Positions 37,410 through 46,118 of a stretch of DNA of 64,000 bases are shown here, one piece after another. The number at the start of each line of letters is the position of its first letter. Position 1 is the stretch's first letter. This stretch comes from Streptomyces pinistramenti (GTDB lineage Bacteria; Actinomycetota; Actinomycetes; Streptomycetales; Streptomycetaceae), in the NCBI RefSeq assembly GCF_020564935.1, contig NZ_JAJCXB010000041.1:1-64000 (forward strand), read 5' to 3'. The notes under the pieces are model-generated. The model saw nothing but the letters and a program-made list of their open reading frames with translations, did not search any database and was not told the origin of the DNA. A program made the position numbers and the translations under genes.

Positions 37410-38702
37410 ATGGATCGCTGCGTCGTCCTGGTGGACGCCGGATACTTGCTCGGCGCCGCTGCGAGCCTGCTGGCAGGAGAACCCGCCCGGTCCCGGATCA
37501 CCGTCGATCACGCCGCCCTCATCCAGGGCCTGCGCCAACGTGCCGAGGCCGACACCGAACAGCCGCTGCTGCGCATCTACTGGTTCGACGGCGCCCCCGA
37601 CCGCGTCCCCCAGCCCGAACACCGCAGGCTGCGCGTGATGCCCCGGGTCACCGTCCGGCTCGGCGCACTGACCCGCAGCGACGGACGCTGGGCGCAGAAG
37701 GGCGTGGACGCGGCCATGCACGCCGAACTGACCGAACTCGCCCGCAACCGCGCCTGTTCCGACATCGTCCTGGTCACCGGCGACGGCGACCTGCTGCCCG
37801 GACTGATGTCCGCGAAGGAACACGGCGTCGCCGTCCATCTCTGGGCCGTGCAGGCCGCCGACGGCGACTACAACCAGTCCGAGGATCTCGTCGCCGAGGC
37901 CGACGAACGCCGCGTCCTGGACCGCGCCTGGATCACCCGCGCGGTACGCGCCAAGGAACTGGGCGGCCCCTGCGCCCCGCCGCCGGTGCCCCGCCCGGAG
38001 ATCGCCGCCATCCTCTCCGCGCCCCTCCCCGAATCCGCGGTCGCCGCAGCCGCCGCCGCGGCCTCCGCCTCCGGGCCCGACACCGCCGAAGACAGCCGCG
38101 AACGGCACGGCGGCAGCAACGGCAGCGCCCGGCCGGCGGCCGAACACGACGGGGCCGCGGCCGCGAGCGAGAACGGCTCGGGCACCACCAAAGGCGTCCC
38201 CACCCCCAAGGACCTCGCCGGGCTCGGCCGCGCGTCCGGCGCCTCCCCGACGCCGGCCGCGCCCCAGCTGCCCGCCCCCAGCGCCACCCTGCGCTGGTCG
38301 TCGGACAAGGGCTGGGTGGAGCGCGGCGGCCCGGTCGGCGAGCCGTCCGAGACCGCGCTGCTGCCCACCCTCGCCCAGCTGACCAGCGCCGAACAGCGCT
38401 GGGCCGACCGCGAGGAGGACATCACCGCTGTCAGCGGCGACCCGTTCGAGGTCGGCCAGGTCTTCGCCAGGCGCTGGACCGACCGGCTCTCTGGCACCAG
38501 CCATCTCCAGCTGCTCTCGACCGAATACCCCCGCATCCCGCACCGCATCGACGGTGAACTCCTGCGCTACGCCGCCCGCTTCGGGCTGCTCGCCCACAAG
38601 GACGACCAGATCGACGAGCACGACCGGTACGCGATCAGGGCCGGCTTCTGGCGCGAGGTGGACCTGCGCACCGCCGCCGAACACGCACCGGTCGCAGACT
38701 GA
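37410..38702 (+). CDS. NYN-domain (PIN-like) protein
   Basis: 430-aa protein. Residues 1-165 form a NYN/LabA-like nuclease-type domain with the acidic residues of the site: VLVDAGYLLG, QKGVDAAMHAEL and LVTGDGDLLPGL. A low-complexity Ala/Pro/Ser linker follows (about 200-300), then a C-terminal domain of about 120 residues (LAQLTSAEQRWADREED to EVDLRTAAEH) resembling a winged helix. NYN domains are predicted metal-dependent RNases; the substrate is unknown. ATG 37410 is preceded by GAGGG; the 273 bp before it hold no convincing gene. Confidence 0.8.
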   Translation: MDRCVVLVDAGYLLGAAASLLAGEPARSRITVDHAALIQGLRQRAEADTEQPLLRIYWFDGAPDRVPQPEHRRLRVMPRVTVRLGALTRSDGRWAQKGVDAAMHAELTELARNRACSDIVLVTGDGDLLPGLMSAKEHGVAVHLWAVQAADGDYNQSEDLVAEADERRVLDRAWITRAVRAKELGGPCAPPPVPRPEIAAILSAPLPESAVAAAAAAASASGPDTAEDSRERHGGSNGSARPAAEHDGAAAASENGSGTTKGVPTPKDLAGLGRASGASPTPAAPQLPAPSATLRWSSDKGWVERGGPVGEPSETALLPTLAQLTSAEQRWADREEDITAVSGDPFEVGQVFARRWTDRLSGTSHLQLLSTEYPRIPHRIDGELLRYAARFGLLAHKDDQIDEHDRYAIRAGFWREVDLRTAAEHAPVAD

Positions 38703-38773
38703 CCCGCGCGCACCCCCGGCCCCCGAGGCCCTGTCACCGCCGCCCCGCGGGCCGGTGGCGGGCCGGGGACGCG

Positions 38774-38779
38774 TACCCT
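38774..38779 (+). promoter_or_regulatory. -10 box of leaderless ABC transporter operon
   Basis: TACCCT eight bases before GTG 38788, with no ribosome binding site between. Confidence 0.5.
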
Positions 38780-38787
38780 CATAGCTC

Positions 38788-39798
38788 GTGAGGACGGGCG
38801 CAAAACAGGCGGACCGCGGCGAGACGGTGTGCGCCGTGCGGGACCTGGTCAAGACGTACCCCGCGATGCGCGGGCGCCGCGGGGCGGCACAGGCGCCTGC
38901 CGTACGAGCCAGCGACGGCATCACCCTGGATGTCCACCGCGGCGAGATCTTCGGCCTGCTCGGCCCCAACGGCGCCGGCAAGTCCACCCTGGTACGCCAG
39001 CTGACCGGACTGCTGCGGCCCGACGCGGGCAGCGTCCGGATCCTCGGCCACGACGTGGTGCGCCACCCCGAACGCGCCGCCCGGCTGCTCGGCTACCTCG
39101 GGCAGGAATCCACCGCCCTGGACGAGATGACCGTCTCCCTGGCCGTGGAGACCACCGGCCGGCTGCGCGGCCTCGACCCGCGCAGGGCACGCGCCGAGCG
39201 GGACGCGATCCTCGGCGAACTGGGCCTGGAAGAGCTGGCCGGCCGCCCCCTGAAGAAGCTCTCCGGCGGGCAGCGCCGTCTTGCCTGCTTCGCCACCGTC
39301 CTGACCGGCGAGCGGCCGCTGCTGGTCCTGGACGAGCCGACCACCGGCATGGATCCGGTCGCCCGGCGCGCCGTCTGGGCCGCCGTCGACCGCCGCCGGG
39401 CCGAGCGCGGCGCGACCGTCCTGCTGGTGACGCACAACGTCCTGGAGGCCGAGAGCGTCCTCGACCGGGTCGCGGTGATCGACAGGGGACAGCTGATCGC
39501 CTGCGACACACCCGGCGGGCTGAAGGAACGGGTGAGCGACGAGGTGCGGCTGGAGCTGGTGTGGCGCGACCGGCCGCCGCTCGATGTCCCCGAGGTCGCC
39601 GCGCTGCGCTCGGCGGCCCGTGCATCGGGGCGCCGCTGGACCCTGCGGCTGCCCGCCGACGAGGCCCGCGCCGCGGTCGCCGCGGTCACCTCGGGCGCCG
39701 CCTTCGCCGCCCTGGACGATTTCACGCTGGCCACCCCGAGCCTGGAGGATGTCTACCTCGCGCTCGGCGGCCGCTCCGAGGGGCTGGTCAAGGCGTGA
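38788..39798 (+). CDS. ABC transporter ATP-binding protein
   Basis: 336-aa ATPase of the ABC-2 (DrrA-like) export class. Seen: Walker A GPNGAGKST, Q-loop GYLGQEST, signature LSGGQRR, Walker B LLVLDEPTTGMD and the switch histidine in VLLVTHNVLEAE; a C-terminal extension of about 80 residues is usual for this class. The permease gene follows. The substrate (drug, lipid or other) is unknown. Confidence 0.93.
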   Translation: MRTGAKQADRGETVCAVRDLVKTYPAMRGRRGAAQAPAVRASDGITLDVHRGEIFGLLGPNGAGKSTLVRQLTGLLRPDAGSVRILGHDVVRHPERAARLLGYLGQESTALDEMTVSLAVETTGRLRGLDPRRARAERDAILGELGLEELAGRPLKKLSGGQRRLACFATVLTGERPLLVLDEPTTGMDPVARRAVWAAVDRRRAERGATVLLVTHNVLEAESVLDRVAVIDRGQLIACDTPGGLKERVSDEVRLELVWRDRPPLDVPEVAALRSAARASGRRWTLRLPADEARAAVAAVTSGAAFAALDDFTLATPSLEDVYLALGGRSEGLVKA

Positions 39799-39904
39799 GG
39801 CACGGCGGACGCAGGCCGGGCGGCAGCGGGACGCGGCGCGCCGCGCACCCCCGGCGACGGGCCGTGACGCCGTACCGCCGTACCGAGGAAGGCAGGATGA
39901 ACGC

Positions 39905-40741
39905 GTGAGTGTGGTTCCCGTGCAGGCGGTGGCCGAGGCCGGTGCGGTGCCCCCGGGCGCCGGGGAGCGCGACGGGTACGGCCCGGCGGCCACGCTGGCG
40001 CCGCGCGCCCGGCTGCTGCCCGCGCTCGGCGCCGTCTACCGCGCCCAGCTCTCCCGGGCCCGGGTCGCGCGGATTCCGCTGCTGTTCGTCGCCACCTTCC
40101 AGTCCGTCGGGATCATGGTCCTGATGCGCGGCGTGGTCGACAGCACCGAAGAGGCCCGCGCCGTGGTCTCCGGATCCAGCGTGCTGGTCGTCGCGTTCGT
40201 CGCGCTCAACCTCCTGGCCCAGTACTTCGGGCAGCTCAGGGCCGGCGGCGGCCTCGACCACTACGCGACGCTGCCGGTGCCGCCGGCCGCCGTGGTGCTC
40301 GGCGCGGCCGGCGCGTACGCCTCGTTCACGGTGCCGGGGACGGTGGTGACCGCCCTCGTCGGCTGCGGCCTCTTCCAGCTGCCGATGGCCAACCTCTGGG
40401 TACTGGCCGCCGTGCTCCCGCTGGCGGGCGCGGCCCTGTCGGGCCTCGGCGCCTTCCTCGGCCTGCTCGCCCCGCGCCAGGAACTCGCCACCCTCTGCGG
40501 CCAGTTGGGCATGTCGGCCGCGCTGCTGCTGGGTGTGCTGCCGGCCGAGCGGATGCCGACGGTGATCGGCTACGCCCGCGATCTGCTGCCCTCCACCTAT
40601 GGCGTGGAGGCGCTGTCGCGCACCTTCGAACCGCACCCGGACTGGTTCGCGGTCGGTGCCGACCTGGGGGTCTGCGCCGCCGTCGGACTGCTCTCGCTCG
40701 CGCTCGCGACCTGGGCCTTCCGCCGGGCGGCGAGCCGCTGA
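39905..40741 (+). CDS. ABC-2 type transporter permease
   Basis: 278-aa membrane protein with six hydrophobic segments, partner of the ATPase upstream. Seen: GGGLDHYATLPVPPAAVVLG and LLPSTYGVEALSRTF, both characteristic of ABC-2 permeases (the second precedes the last helix). GTG 39905 follows a tiny ATG frame (MNA, stop) at 39898, which sits between the AGGAAGG site and this start and may couple initiation. Confidence 0.88.
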   Translation: MSVVPVQAVAEAGAVPPGAGERDGYGPAATLAPRARLLPALGAVYRAQLSRARVARIPLLFVATFQSVGIMVLMRGVVDSTEEARAVVSGSSVLVVAFVALNLLAQYFGQLRAGGGLDHYATLPVPPAAVVLGAAGAYASFTVPGTVVTALVGCGLFQLPMANLWVLAAVLPLAGAALSGLGAFLGLLAPRQELATLCGQLGMSAALLLGVLPAERMPTVIGYARDLLPSTYGVEALSRTFEPHPDWFAVGADLGVCAAVGLLSLALATWAFRRAASR

Positions 40742-40797
40742 CCGGCGCCGCAGCACCCGACCGCCGTCCTGCTGCCGACAGCACCCCGCCCACCTGG

Positions 40798-40803
40798 CAC
40801 GAT
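40798..40803 (+). promoter_or_regulatory. -10 box of leaderless promoter
   Basis: CACGAT six bases before GTG 40810, without a ribosome binding site. Confidence 0.45.
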
Positions 40804-40809
40804 GACGGG

Positions 40810-41481
40810 GTGACCGCACCGCTGACGCCCGACAACGAACCGTCCGAAGAGCCGCAGAATCCCTGGGCCGCGCCCGCCACCGGGTCCTCGGCCGACCTGC
40901 CCGCCCACCCGCCGTCCGGCGCCGACGACCCGCCGTTCGGCCGCGAGATGCGCGACGCCGCGGTGATCGCGCTGGCGCTGGCGGTCAGCGGCGCGCTGCT
41001 CGGCGTGCTGTGGGCCTGGCTGGCGCCGCACATTCCGCTGGTCGCCGACACCCGCAACGTCTACCTCAAGAACACCGAGGGCGAGGAGGCGATCGGCGCC
41101 GACGGCACCTTCCTGCTGCTCTCCCTCGGCTTCGGCCTCGTCAGCGGCGCCGTGGTCTTCCTCTTCCGCAGGCGCGGCGGCATCCCGCTGGTGGTCGCCC
41201 TGGTCGTCGGCGGACTCCTGGGCGCCGTGCTGGGCTGGCAGCTCGGTATGACGCTCGGCCCGACCGACGACGTCGTCGCGCACGCCAAGCAGGTCGGTAC
41301 CGGAGTGACCTTCGACGGACCGCTCCGGTTGCAGGCCATGGGCGTGCTGCTGGGCTGGCCGGTCGGGGCGATGGTGGCGCAGCTGGCACTGACCGGGCTG
41401 TTCGGGCCGCGCGACCCGGAGCCGGAGATGTTCGCGGCGCACTGGCCCGACCCGCACGAGCAGCGGCCGCCGGGCGTCTGA
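40810..41481 (+). CDS. Membrane protein of unknown function
   Basis: 223 aa: a Pro/Ala/Ser-rich cytoplasmic N-terminus (residues 1-48), four transmembrane segments (about 50-72, 97-118, 124-148, 172-197), and an extracellular loop with DTRNVYLKNTEGEEAIGADG. It resembles the conserved DUF2567-like membrane proteins of streptomycetes, but I do not recognise it with certainty. Convergent with ybaK (18 bp between stops). Confidence 0.7.
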   Translation: MTAPLTPDNEPSEEPQNPWAAPATGSSADLPAHPPSGADDPPFGREMRDAAVIALALAVSGALLGVLWAWLAPHIPLVADTRNVYLKNTEGEEAIGADGTFLLLSLGFGLVSGAVVFLFRRRGGIPLVVALVVGGLLGAVLGWQLGMTLGPTDDVVAHAKQVGTGVTFDGPLRLQAMGVLLGWPVGAMVAQLALTGLFGPRDPEPEMFAAHWPDPHEQRPPGV

Positions 41482-41499
41482 GCCGCCCCCGGCCTCCGT

Positions 41500-42021
41500 T
41501 CAGCCGCGCGCGATCGGCGCGACCAGCGCCCCCGTGAGGGCGACCAGGTCGGCGGGGGCCAGCTCGACCTCCAGGCCGCGCCGGCCCGCCGACACACAGA
41601 CCGTCGCCCGGCCCTCGGCCGAGGCGTCCACGACCGTCCGCAGCCGCTTGCGCTGCCCCAGCGGCGAGATCCCGCCGCGTACGTATCCCGTGCTGCGCTC
41701 GGCGGCCGCCGGATCGGCCATCGCGGCGCGCTTGCCGCCCACCGCGGCCGCCAGCGCCTTGAGATCGAGGGCACCGGACACCGGCACCACCGCGACCGTC
41801 AGGGCGCCGTCCACCTCGGCCAGCAGCGTCTTGAACACCTGCTCGGGCGCCACTCCGAGCGCCTCGGCCGCCTCTTCGCCGTAGGACGGGGCGGCCGGGT
41901 CGTGCACGTAGGAGTGGAGGGTGAAGGGCACGCCGGACGCGGCCAGTACGACGGTCGCGGGGGTGCCGCCCGCTGCGCCCGGCCGGTCCTGCTGCCGGGC
42001 CTTCTTCGGCTTCTTGGACAA
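41500..42021 (-). CDS. ybaK: YbaK/EbsC family aminoacyl-tRNA deacylase
   Basis: 173-aa trans-editing enzyme that hydrolyses mischarged tRNA, classically Cys-tRNA-Pro. Seen: FTLHSYVHDP, GEEAAEALGVAPEQVFKTL, LAAAVGGKRAAMADP with the catalytic lysine, TGYVRGGISPLGQRK and FD-like TVVDASAEG. All are family features. The first codon is TTG at 42021, with AAGG about 9 bases upstream; no ATG/GTG start before the conserved region exists, so the TTG start is likely. Confidence 0.85.
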   Translation of the reverse strand: MSKKPKKARQQDRPGAAGGTPATVVLAASGVPFTLHSYVHDPAAPSYGEEAAEALGVAPEQVFKTLLAEVDGALTVAVVPVSGALDLKALAAAVGGKRAAMADPAAAERSTGYVRGGISPLGQRKRLRTVVDASAEGRATVCVSAGRRGLEVELAPADLVALTGALVAPIARG

Positions 42022-42076
42022 CGTGAGGTGCCTTGGGTCGGTGGGGTGGCAACGTCGGTATGCCGCCGGGCGTACG

Positions 42077-42823
42077 TCAGTTGGGGCTGGTCGGCTGCCG
42101 GGTCAGGTCCACGGCCGGCAGCGAGGGGAGCTTGCCGAGCACCGCCGACTCCTGGCGAAGGACTTTCAGCTCCTGGCCGAGCCGGGCCGCGGTGTCCGGT
42201 GCCTCCAGCAGCCGCTGCTTGGCCGGCACGTCCAGGACGGCGGCCGCGGCGACCAGATACGACAGCACCGACGGATCGGCGGGCAGGTCCTGGCCGCTGG
42301 AAAGCGTCCGCTCGTTCGCCCAGGCCAGCCGCTTCTGGTAGGTGCGGAACGCCCGCACGACACCGGCGGCGAGGGTGCCCGCGCCGTCCCCCGGCTCCTC
42401 GTCCAGCTCTTCCATCTCGGCGGTCAGATACGGGCCCGACGCGTCCACGGACAGCAGCCGGAAGCGGGTGGTGCCGGTGGCCAGCACCTCGTAGCCGGTG
42501 TCGTCGTCCGAAGACTTGGCCCGGATGGTTGCCGCGTCCGCGAGGCAGCCCACGGCGTGGAAGGCCGCCATCGGTTCGTCGCCGAAGCCCGCGGCGGGGC
42601 CTTCGGCGGCCGGCACCGTCGCGTCCGGCATGCCCTGGGCGGTGGGCGCGACCTCGCGGCCGTCCCTGATCGCGATCACGCCGAAACGGCGGTCGTCCTC
42701 GGGGAGCGCGTCGAGGTCGCGCATCATCGCCCGGTACCGCGACTCGAACACGTTCAGCGGGAGTACGAGTCCCGGGAACAGCACCGAGTTCAGCGGGAAG
42801 AGCGGCAGGCGCACGGAGGTCAC
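42077..42823 (-). CDS. LON substrate-binding domain protein
   Basis: 248-aa protein made of the N-terminal (PUA-like) substrate-binding domain of Lon protease without the ATPase or peptidase: LPLFPLNSVLFPGLVLPLNVFESRYRAM is the signature start, and a helical region lies at the end. Stand-alone LON-domain proteins may be adaptors; the role is unknown. The gene has TAGGCT eight bases before its GTG and no ribosome binding site, so it is probably leaderless. Confidence 0.85.
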   Translation of the reverse strand: MTSVRLPLFPLNSVLFPGLVLPLNVFESRYRAMMRDLDALPEDDRRFGVIAIRDGREVAPTAQGMPDATVPAAEGPAAGFGDEPMAAFHAVGCLADAATIRAKSSDDDTGYEVLATGTTRFRLLSVDASGPYLTAEMEELDEEPGDGAGTLAAGVVRAFRTYQKRLAWANERTLSSGQDLPADPSVLSYLVAAAAVLDVPAKQRLLEAPDTAARLGQELKVLRQESAVLGKLPSLPAVDLTRQPTSPN

Positions 42824-42831
42824 AGCCGGTA

Positions 42832-42837
42832 AGCCTA
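42832..42837 (-). promoter_or_regulatory. -10 box of leaderless LON-domain gene
   Basis: Minus-strand TAGGCT eight bases before GTG 42823; the same hexamer precedes three other genes of this window. Confidence 0.5.
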
Positions 42838-42871
42838 GAGGAGTGCGTCCGGCGTCGTGCCCGCCCCCCGG

Positions 42872-42890
42872 GCGGAGGCCACGCCTCCGC
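42872..42890 (-). terminator. Terminator hairpin
   Basis: GCGGAGGC/GCCTCCGC with a 3-base loop, 64 bp beyond the stop of the beta-helix gene on the minus strand. Confidence 0.6.
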
Positions 42891-42953
42891 TCCCGCGCCC
42901 GGACGGCGGACGCCGGGGCGCGATGCCCGGGAGCCTTCGCGCCACCGGCTCCG

Positions 42954-44555
42954 CTACTGCCGCCGCAGCAGCCGCGAGGCGCCCGCGGCGACCGTCGTGG
43001 CCAGGATCCACCCCGTGATGATCATGACGGCGGCCACCCACTGCGCCTCGCCCGACGGCTTCCACGCGGTCCCCTGATTGAGATCGATCACCGGCAGCAG
43101 CAGATCCAGCGCGTACAGATACGGGTTCCACGACGGTGCCTCGTCCGGCTTCATCGGCGGGGGCGGCGAGTGGGAGAAGTACGCCGTGCCGATCGCCCAC
43201 AGGATCGCCATCCACACCGCGGCCCGGCCCGGCCGGTAGCCGTAGGCCACCGTCCAGTCCTGGAGGAACCCCCACGCCTTGGCGGCCAGCGGCAGCGTCT
43301 CCCGGCGCCGCCGCTGCTTGGCCAGCAGCACCTCACGGGCGCCGGCGTCCTCACCGCTGACGCGCAGCGCCGTGGCGAGCATCTCGTACGGCTCCGGCGC
43401 GTACTCCGGCGTCGCAGCGGCCACCCACTGGAGCCGCAGCGCCAGTGGGAAGTGCCCGTGCGGTATCAGCGTCTCGTAGGAGAAACCGGCCATCCACAGC
43501 CCGCCGAGCCCCGGCCAGCTGGCCGACTTGTCGACGAGGTTGACGACCCGGGCGCCGGAGAGGATGACCCGGCCACGCTGCGGACGCTCCCCGAGGAACC
43601 GCAGCTCCGGCGTCTGGATGCGGCGCAGCGACAGCTCCTGGTCGGACTCCATGATGAACCGCGCGTGCTCCAGATCGACCGCGTCCCCGAACCGCCCGTC
43701 GTCCAGCCGCATCCCGCCCTCGCACTCGAAGCGCTGCATACGGGTGCCGCGGGCGGGGGTGTGCGGGGTGCCGTACGGGGGAGTGGCACTGCTGGAGAAC
43801 GGCGAGTTCGCCAGGCCGGCCGCGGTCAGGTGCAGGGTCCGCTCGACGGTCAGCTGCGGGGCGTTCAGCGCCCGGCGGCCGAAGGGATTGCTCAGCCGGC
43901 TGCCGCGCAGGCTGAGCGATACGCCCACGGTCGCGCCGCGCAGCGACAGCTCGCCGTACGACTCCATCATCTCGGCCTGGAGGTCCTGGGCGACGGTCAG
44001 CCCGTCCGCCATGATCGACCTGCCCTGCCGGTCCTTGTGCACCACGATCTGGTTGAGCAGCAGGTCCGTGCCGATGTGCGCGTCGGTCAGCCGGATGCCG
44101 GAATGCACCACGCAGCGCGGCAGATGCAGATCGCCCTCGGTCTGCAGCCGCGCCGCCTCCACCCGGGGTATCGCGCAGTTCACCATCCGCAGCGTCGTGA
44201 AACGGCTCTCCGGCAGCACCACCTCGCCCTCGAAGCGGCAGTCCCGCAGCTCCACGAATGGCTTGATCGCACCGCCCGCGAGGTCGAGGATGTCGGTGAT
44301 GTACGCGCCGGTGAGCTTGAGCGCGGGCACCCGGCCCGGCTGCGGCGGCGGCCCGTCCAGCAGCAGCAGCGCCACCACACGGGCCCGCACCCGGCGGTCG
44401 GGCCCCCACAGATGCTGTCCGTGCGGATCGTCCCGGGCCGGATCCCCGATGTGCAGATCGCAGGTGCTGCCGTTGCGAAACGCCTGCCACATGCTCCATT
44501 CCGCCGATGTCAGCTGCAGATCGGCCGGCGCGTCGCCGTCCCCGGGCTCGGTCAC
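42954..44555 (-). CDS. Beta-helix protein with C-terminal membrane segments, function unknown
   Basis: 533 aa. Residues about 60-330 are a run of short hydrophobic/polar repeats (for example LKLTGAYITDILDLAGG, VELRDCRFEGEVVLPES, LQTEGDLHLPRCVVHSGIRL), typical of a right-handed beta helix or pentapeptide-like stack. Then come a linker, a region with EPYEMLATALRVSGEDAGAREVLLAKQRRRRE, and two or three transmembrane segments (near 430, 465 and 510). The basic stretch should face the cytoplasm. Some databases call such proteins membrane-associated oxidoreductases; I see no cofactor motif supporting that. GTG 44555 has GGAGGGGG upstream. It is divergent from hisD. Confidence 0.72.
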   Translation of the reverse strand: MTEPGDGDAPADLQLTSAEWSMWQAFRNGSTCDLHIGDPARDDPHGQHLWGPDRRVRARVVALLLLDGPPPQPGRVPALKLTGAYITDILDLAGGAIKPFVELRDCRFEGEVVLPESRFTTLRMVNCAIPRVEAARLQTEGDLHLPRCVVHSGIRLTDAHIGTDLLLNQIVVHKDRQGRSIMADGLTVAQDLQAEMMESYGELSLRGATVGVSLSLRGSRLSNPFGRRALNAPQLTVERTLHLTAAGLANSPFSSSATPPYGTPHTPARGTRMQRFECEGGMRLDDGRFGDAVDLEHARFIMESDQELSLRRIQTPELRFLGERPQRGRVILSGARVVNLVDKSASWPGLGGLWMAGFSYETLIPHGHFPLALRLQWVAAATPEYAPEPYEMLATALRVSGEDAGAREVLLAKQRRRRETLPLAAKAWGFLQDWTVAYGYRPGRAAVWMAILWAIGTAYFSHSPPPPMKPDEAPSWNPYLYALDLLLPVIDLNQGTAWKPSGEAQWVAAVMIITGWILATTVAAGASRLLRRQ

Positions 44556-44738
44556 TGCGGGTTCCCCCTCCCTGTCTCCGTACGGATCCGGCGCATCCCG
44601 CCGCCATCCGTACCGGTCGTGTACGGGCCTGCGTACGCCTGTACCAGGCCCATTCCCGCCCGGTGAGCGCCTGAACACGCGCGGTCAGGGCCAACTCCGG
44701 TCAACTTCGGCCGGCATCTCCTGACCGTGCGGCGCGTT

Positions 44739-44755
44739 GTATCACTCAGTGATAC
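44739..44755. promoter_or_regulatory. 17-bp perfect palindrome upstream of hisD
   Basis: GTATCACTCAGTGATAC: exact 8-bp arms around one central base, AT-rich within GC-rich DNA, 40 bp before the hisD start and upstream of the -10 hexamer GACACT. It sits in the divergent gap between the beta-helix gene and hisD. Its form is that of a dimeric repressor operator (it resembles TetR-type operators); the regulator is unknown. Confidence 0.65.
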
Positions 44756-44783
44756 GGGCGGCGGGACGCGGGAGCCGGTCTGA

Positions 44784-44789
44784 GACACT
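44784..44789 (+). promoter_or_regulatory. -10 box of leaderless hisD promoter
   Basis: GACACT six bases before GTG 44796. A GGAGG sequence directly touches the start codon, too close to act as ribosome binding site, so the transcript probably begins at the GTG. Confidence 0.5.
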
Positions 44790-44795
44790 GGGAGG

Positions 44796-46118
44796 GTGAT
44801 CTCCCGAATCGATCTGCGCGGTGACGCCCTTCCCGAGGGCGGCGCCCTGCGCGACCTGCTGCCCCGTGCCGAGTTCGACGTGGAAGCCGCCCTGGAGAAG
44901 GTGCGGCCCATCTGCGAGGACGTGCGCCATCGCGGCACCGCCGCGCTGATCGACTACGCGCGGCGGTTCGACGGTGTCGAGATCGAGCGGGTACGCGTCC
45001 CGGCCGACGCGCTGGACCGGGCCCTGAAGGAACTCGACCCGGCCGTCCGCGCCGCCCTGGAGGAGTCCATCCGGCGCGCCCGGATCGTCCACCGCGAACA
45101 GCGCCGCACGGACACCACCACCAAGGTCGTCCCCGGCGGCACGGTCACCGAACGCTGGGTGCCGGTCGAGCGGGTCGGCCTGTACGTCCCCGGCGGGCTG
45201 GCGGTCTACCCGTCGTCCGTCGTGATGAACGTCGTCCCGGCCCAGGAAGCCGGCGTCGAGGGCATCGCCGTCACCTCCCCGCCGCAGAAGGAATTCGACG
45301 GCCTGCCGCACCCGACGATCCTCGCCGCCTGCGCGCTGCTCGGCGTCGACGAGGTCTACGCGGCCGGCGGCGCCCAGGCCATCGCGATGTTCGCTTACGG
45401 CACCGACGAATGCCGCCCGGTCAACCTCGTCACCGGCCCCGGCAACATCTTCGTCGCCTCCGCCAAGCGCCTGCTCAAGGGCCGGATCGGCATCGACGCC
45501 GAGGCCGGGCCCACCGAGATCGCGGTGCTCGCCGACGCCACCGCCGACCCCGAGCACGTCGCATCCGACCTGATCAGCCAGGCCGAGCACGACACCCTGG
45601 CGGCCGCCGTCCTGGTCACCGACTCGCCCGCGCTCGCCGACGCCGTCGAGGCCGCCCTCGCACCGCAGGTCGCCGCCACCAAGCACGTCGAACGGATCAC
45701 CGCGGCACTGGCCGGGCAGCAGTCCGCGATCGTCCTCGTCGACGGCGTCGACGAGGGCCTGAAGGTCGTCGACGCCTACGGAGCCGAGCACCTGGAGATC
45801 CAGACCGCCGACGCCACGGCCGTCGCCGCCCGGGTCCGCAACGCCGGCGCGGTCTTCGTCGGCCCCTACGCCCCGGTCTCGCTCGGCGACTACTGCGCGG
45901 GCTCCAACCACGTCCTGCCCACCGGCGGCTGCGCCTGCCACTCATCGGGCCTGTCCGTGCAGTCCTTCCTGCGCGGCATCCATGTCGTGGACTACTCCCG
46001 CGACGCGCTGGCCGAGGTCGCCCACCATGTGGTGACCCTCGCCGAGGCCGAGGACCTCCCGGCCCACGGCGCCGCGCTGAAGGCAAGGTTCGGCTGGAAG
46101 GTCCCACAGAACAAGTGA
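44796..46118 (+). CDS. hisD: HisD, histidinol dehydrogenase
   Basis: NAD- and zinc-dependent enzyme oxidising histidinol to histidine in the last two steps of histidine synthesis. Seen: GLYVPGGLAVYPSSVVMNVVPAQEAG, GAQAIAMFAYGT, GPGNIFVASAKR and the zinc/base region ISQAEHDTLAAAVLVT, with GSNHVLPTGGCA near the C-terminus. 440 aa. First gene of the his operon. Transcription probably starts at the GTG. Confidence 0.97.
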   Translation: MISRIDLRGDALPEGGALRDLLPRAEFDVEAALEKVRPICEDVRHRGTAALIDYARRFDGVEIERVRVPADALDRALKELDPAVRAALEESIRRARIVHREQRRTDTTTKVVPGGTVTERWVPVERVGLYVPGGLAVYPSSVVMNVVPAQEAGVEGIAVTSPPQKEFDGLPHPTILAACALLGVDEVYAAGGAQAIAMFAYGTDECRPVNLVTGPGNIFVASAKRLLKGRIGIDAEAGPTEIAVLADATADPEHVASDLISQAEHDTLAAAVLVTDSPALADAVEAALAPQVAATKHVERITAALAGQQSAIVLVDGVDEGLKVVDAYGAEHLEIQTADATAVAARVRNAGAVFVGPYAPVSLGDYCAGSNHVLPTGGCACHSSGLSVQSFLRGIHVVDYSRDALAEVAHHVVTLAEAEDLPAHGAALKARFGWKVPQNK

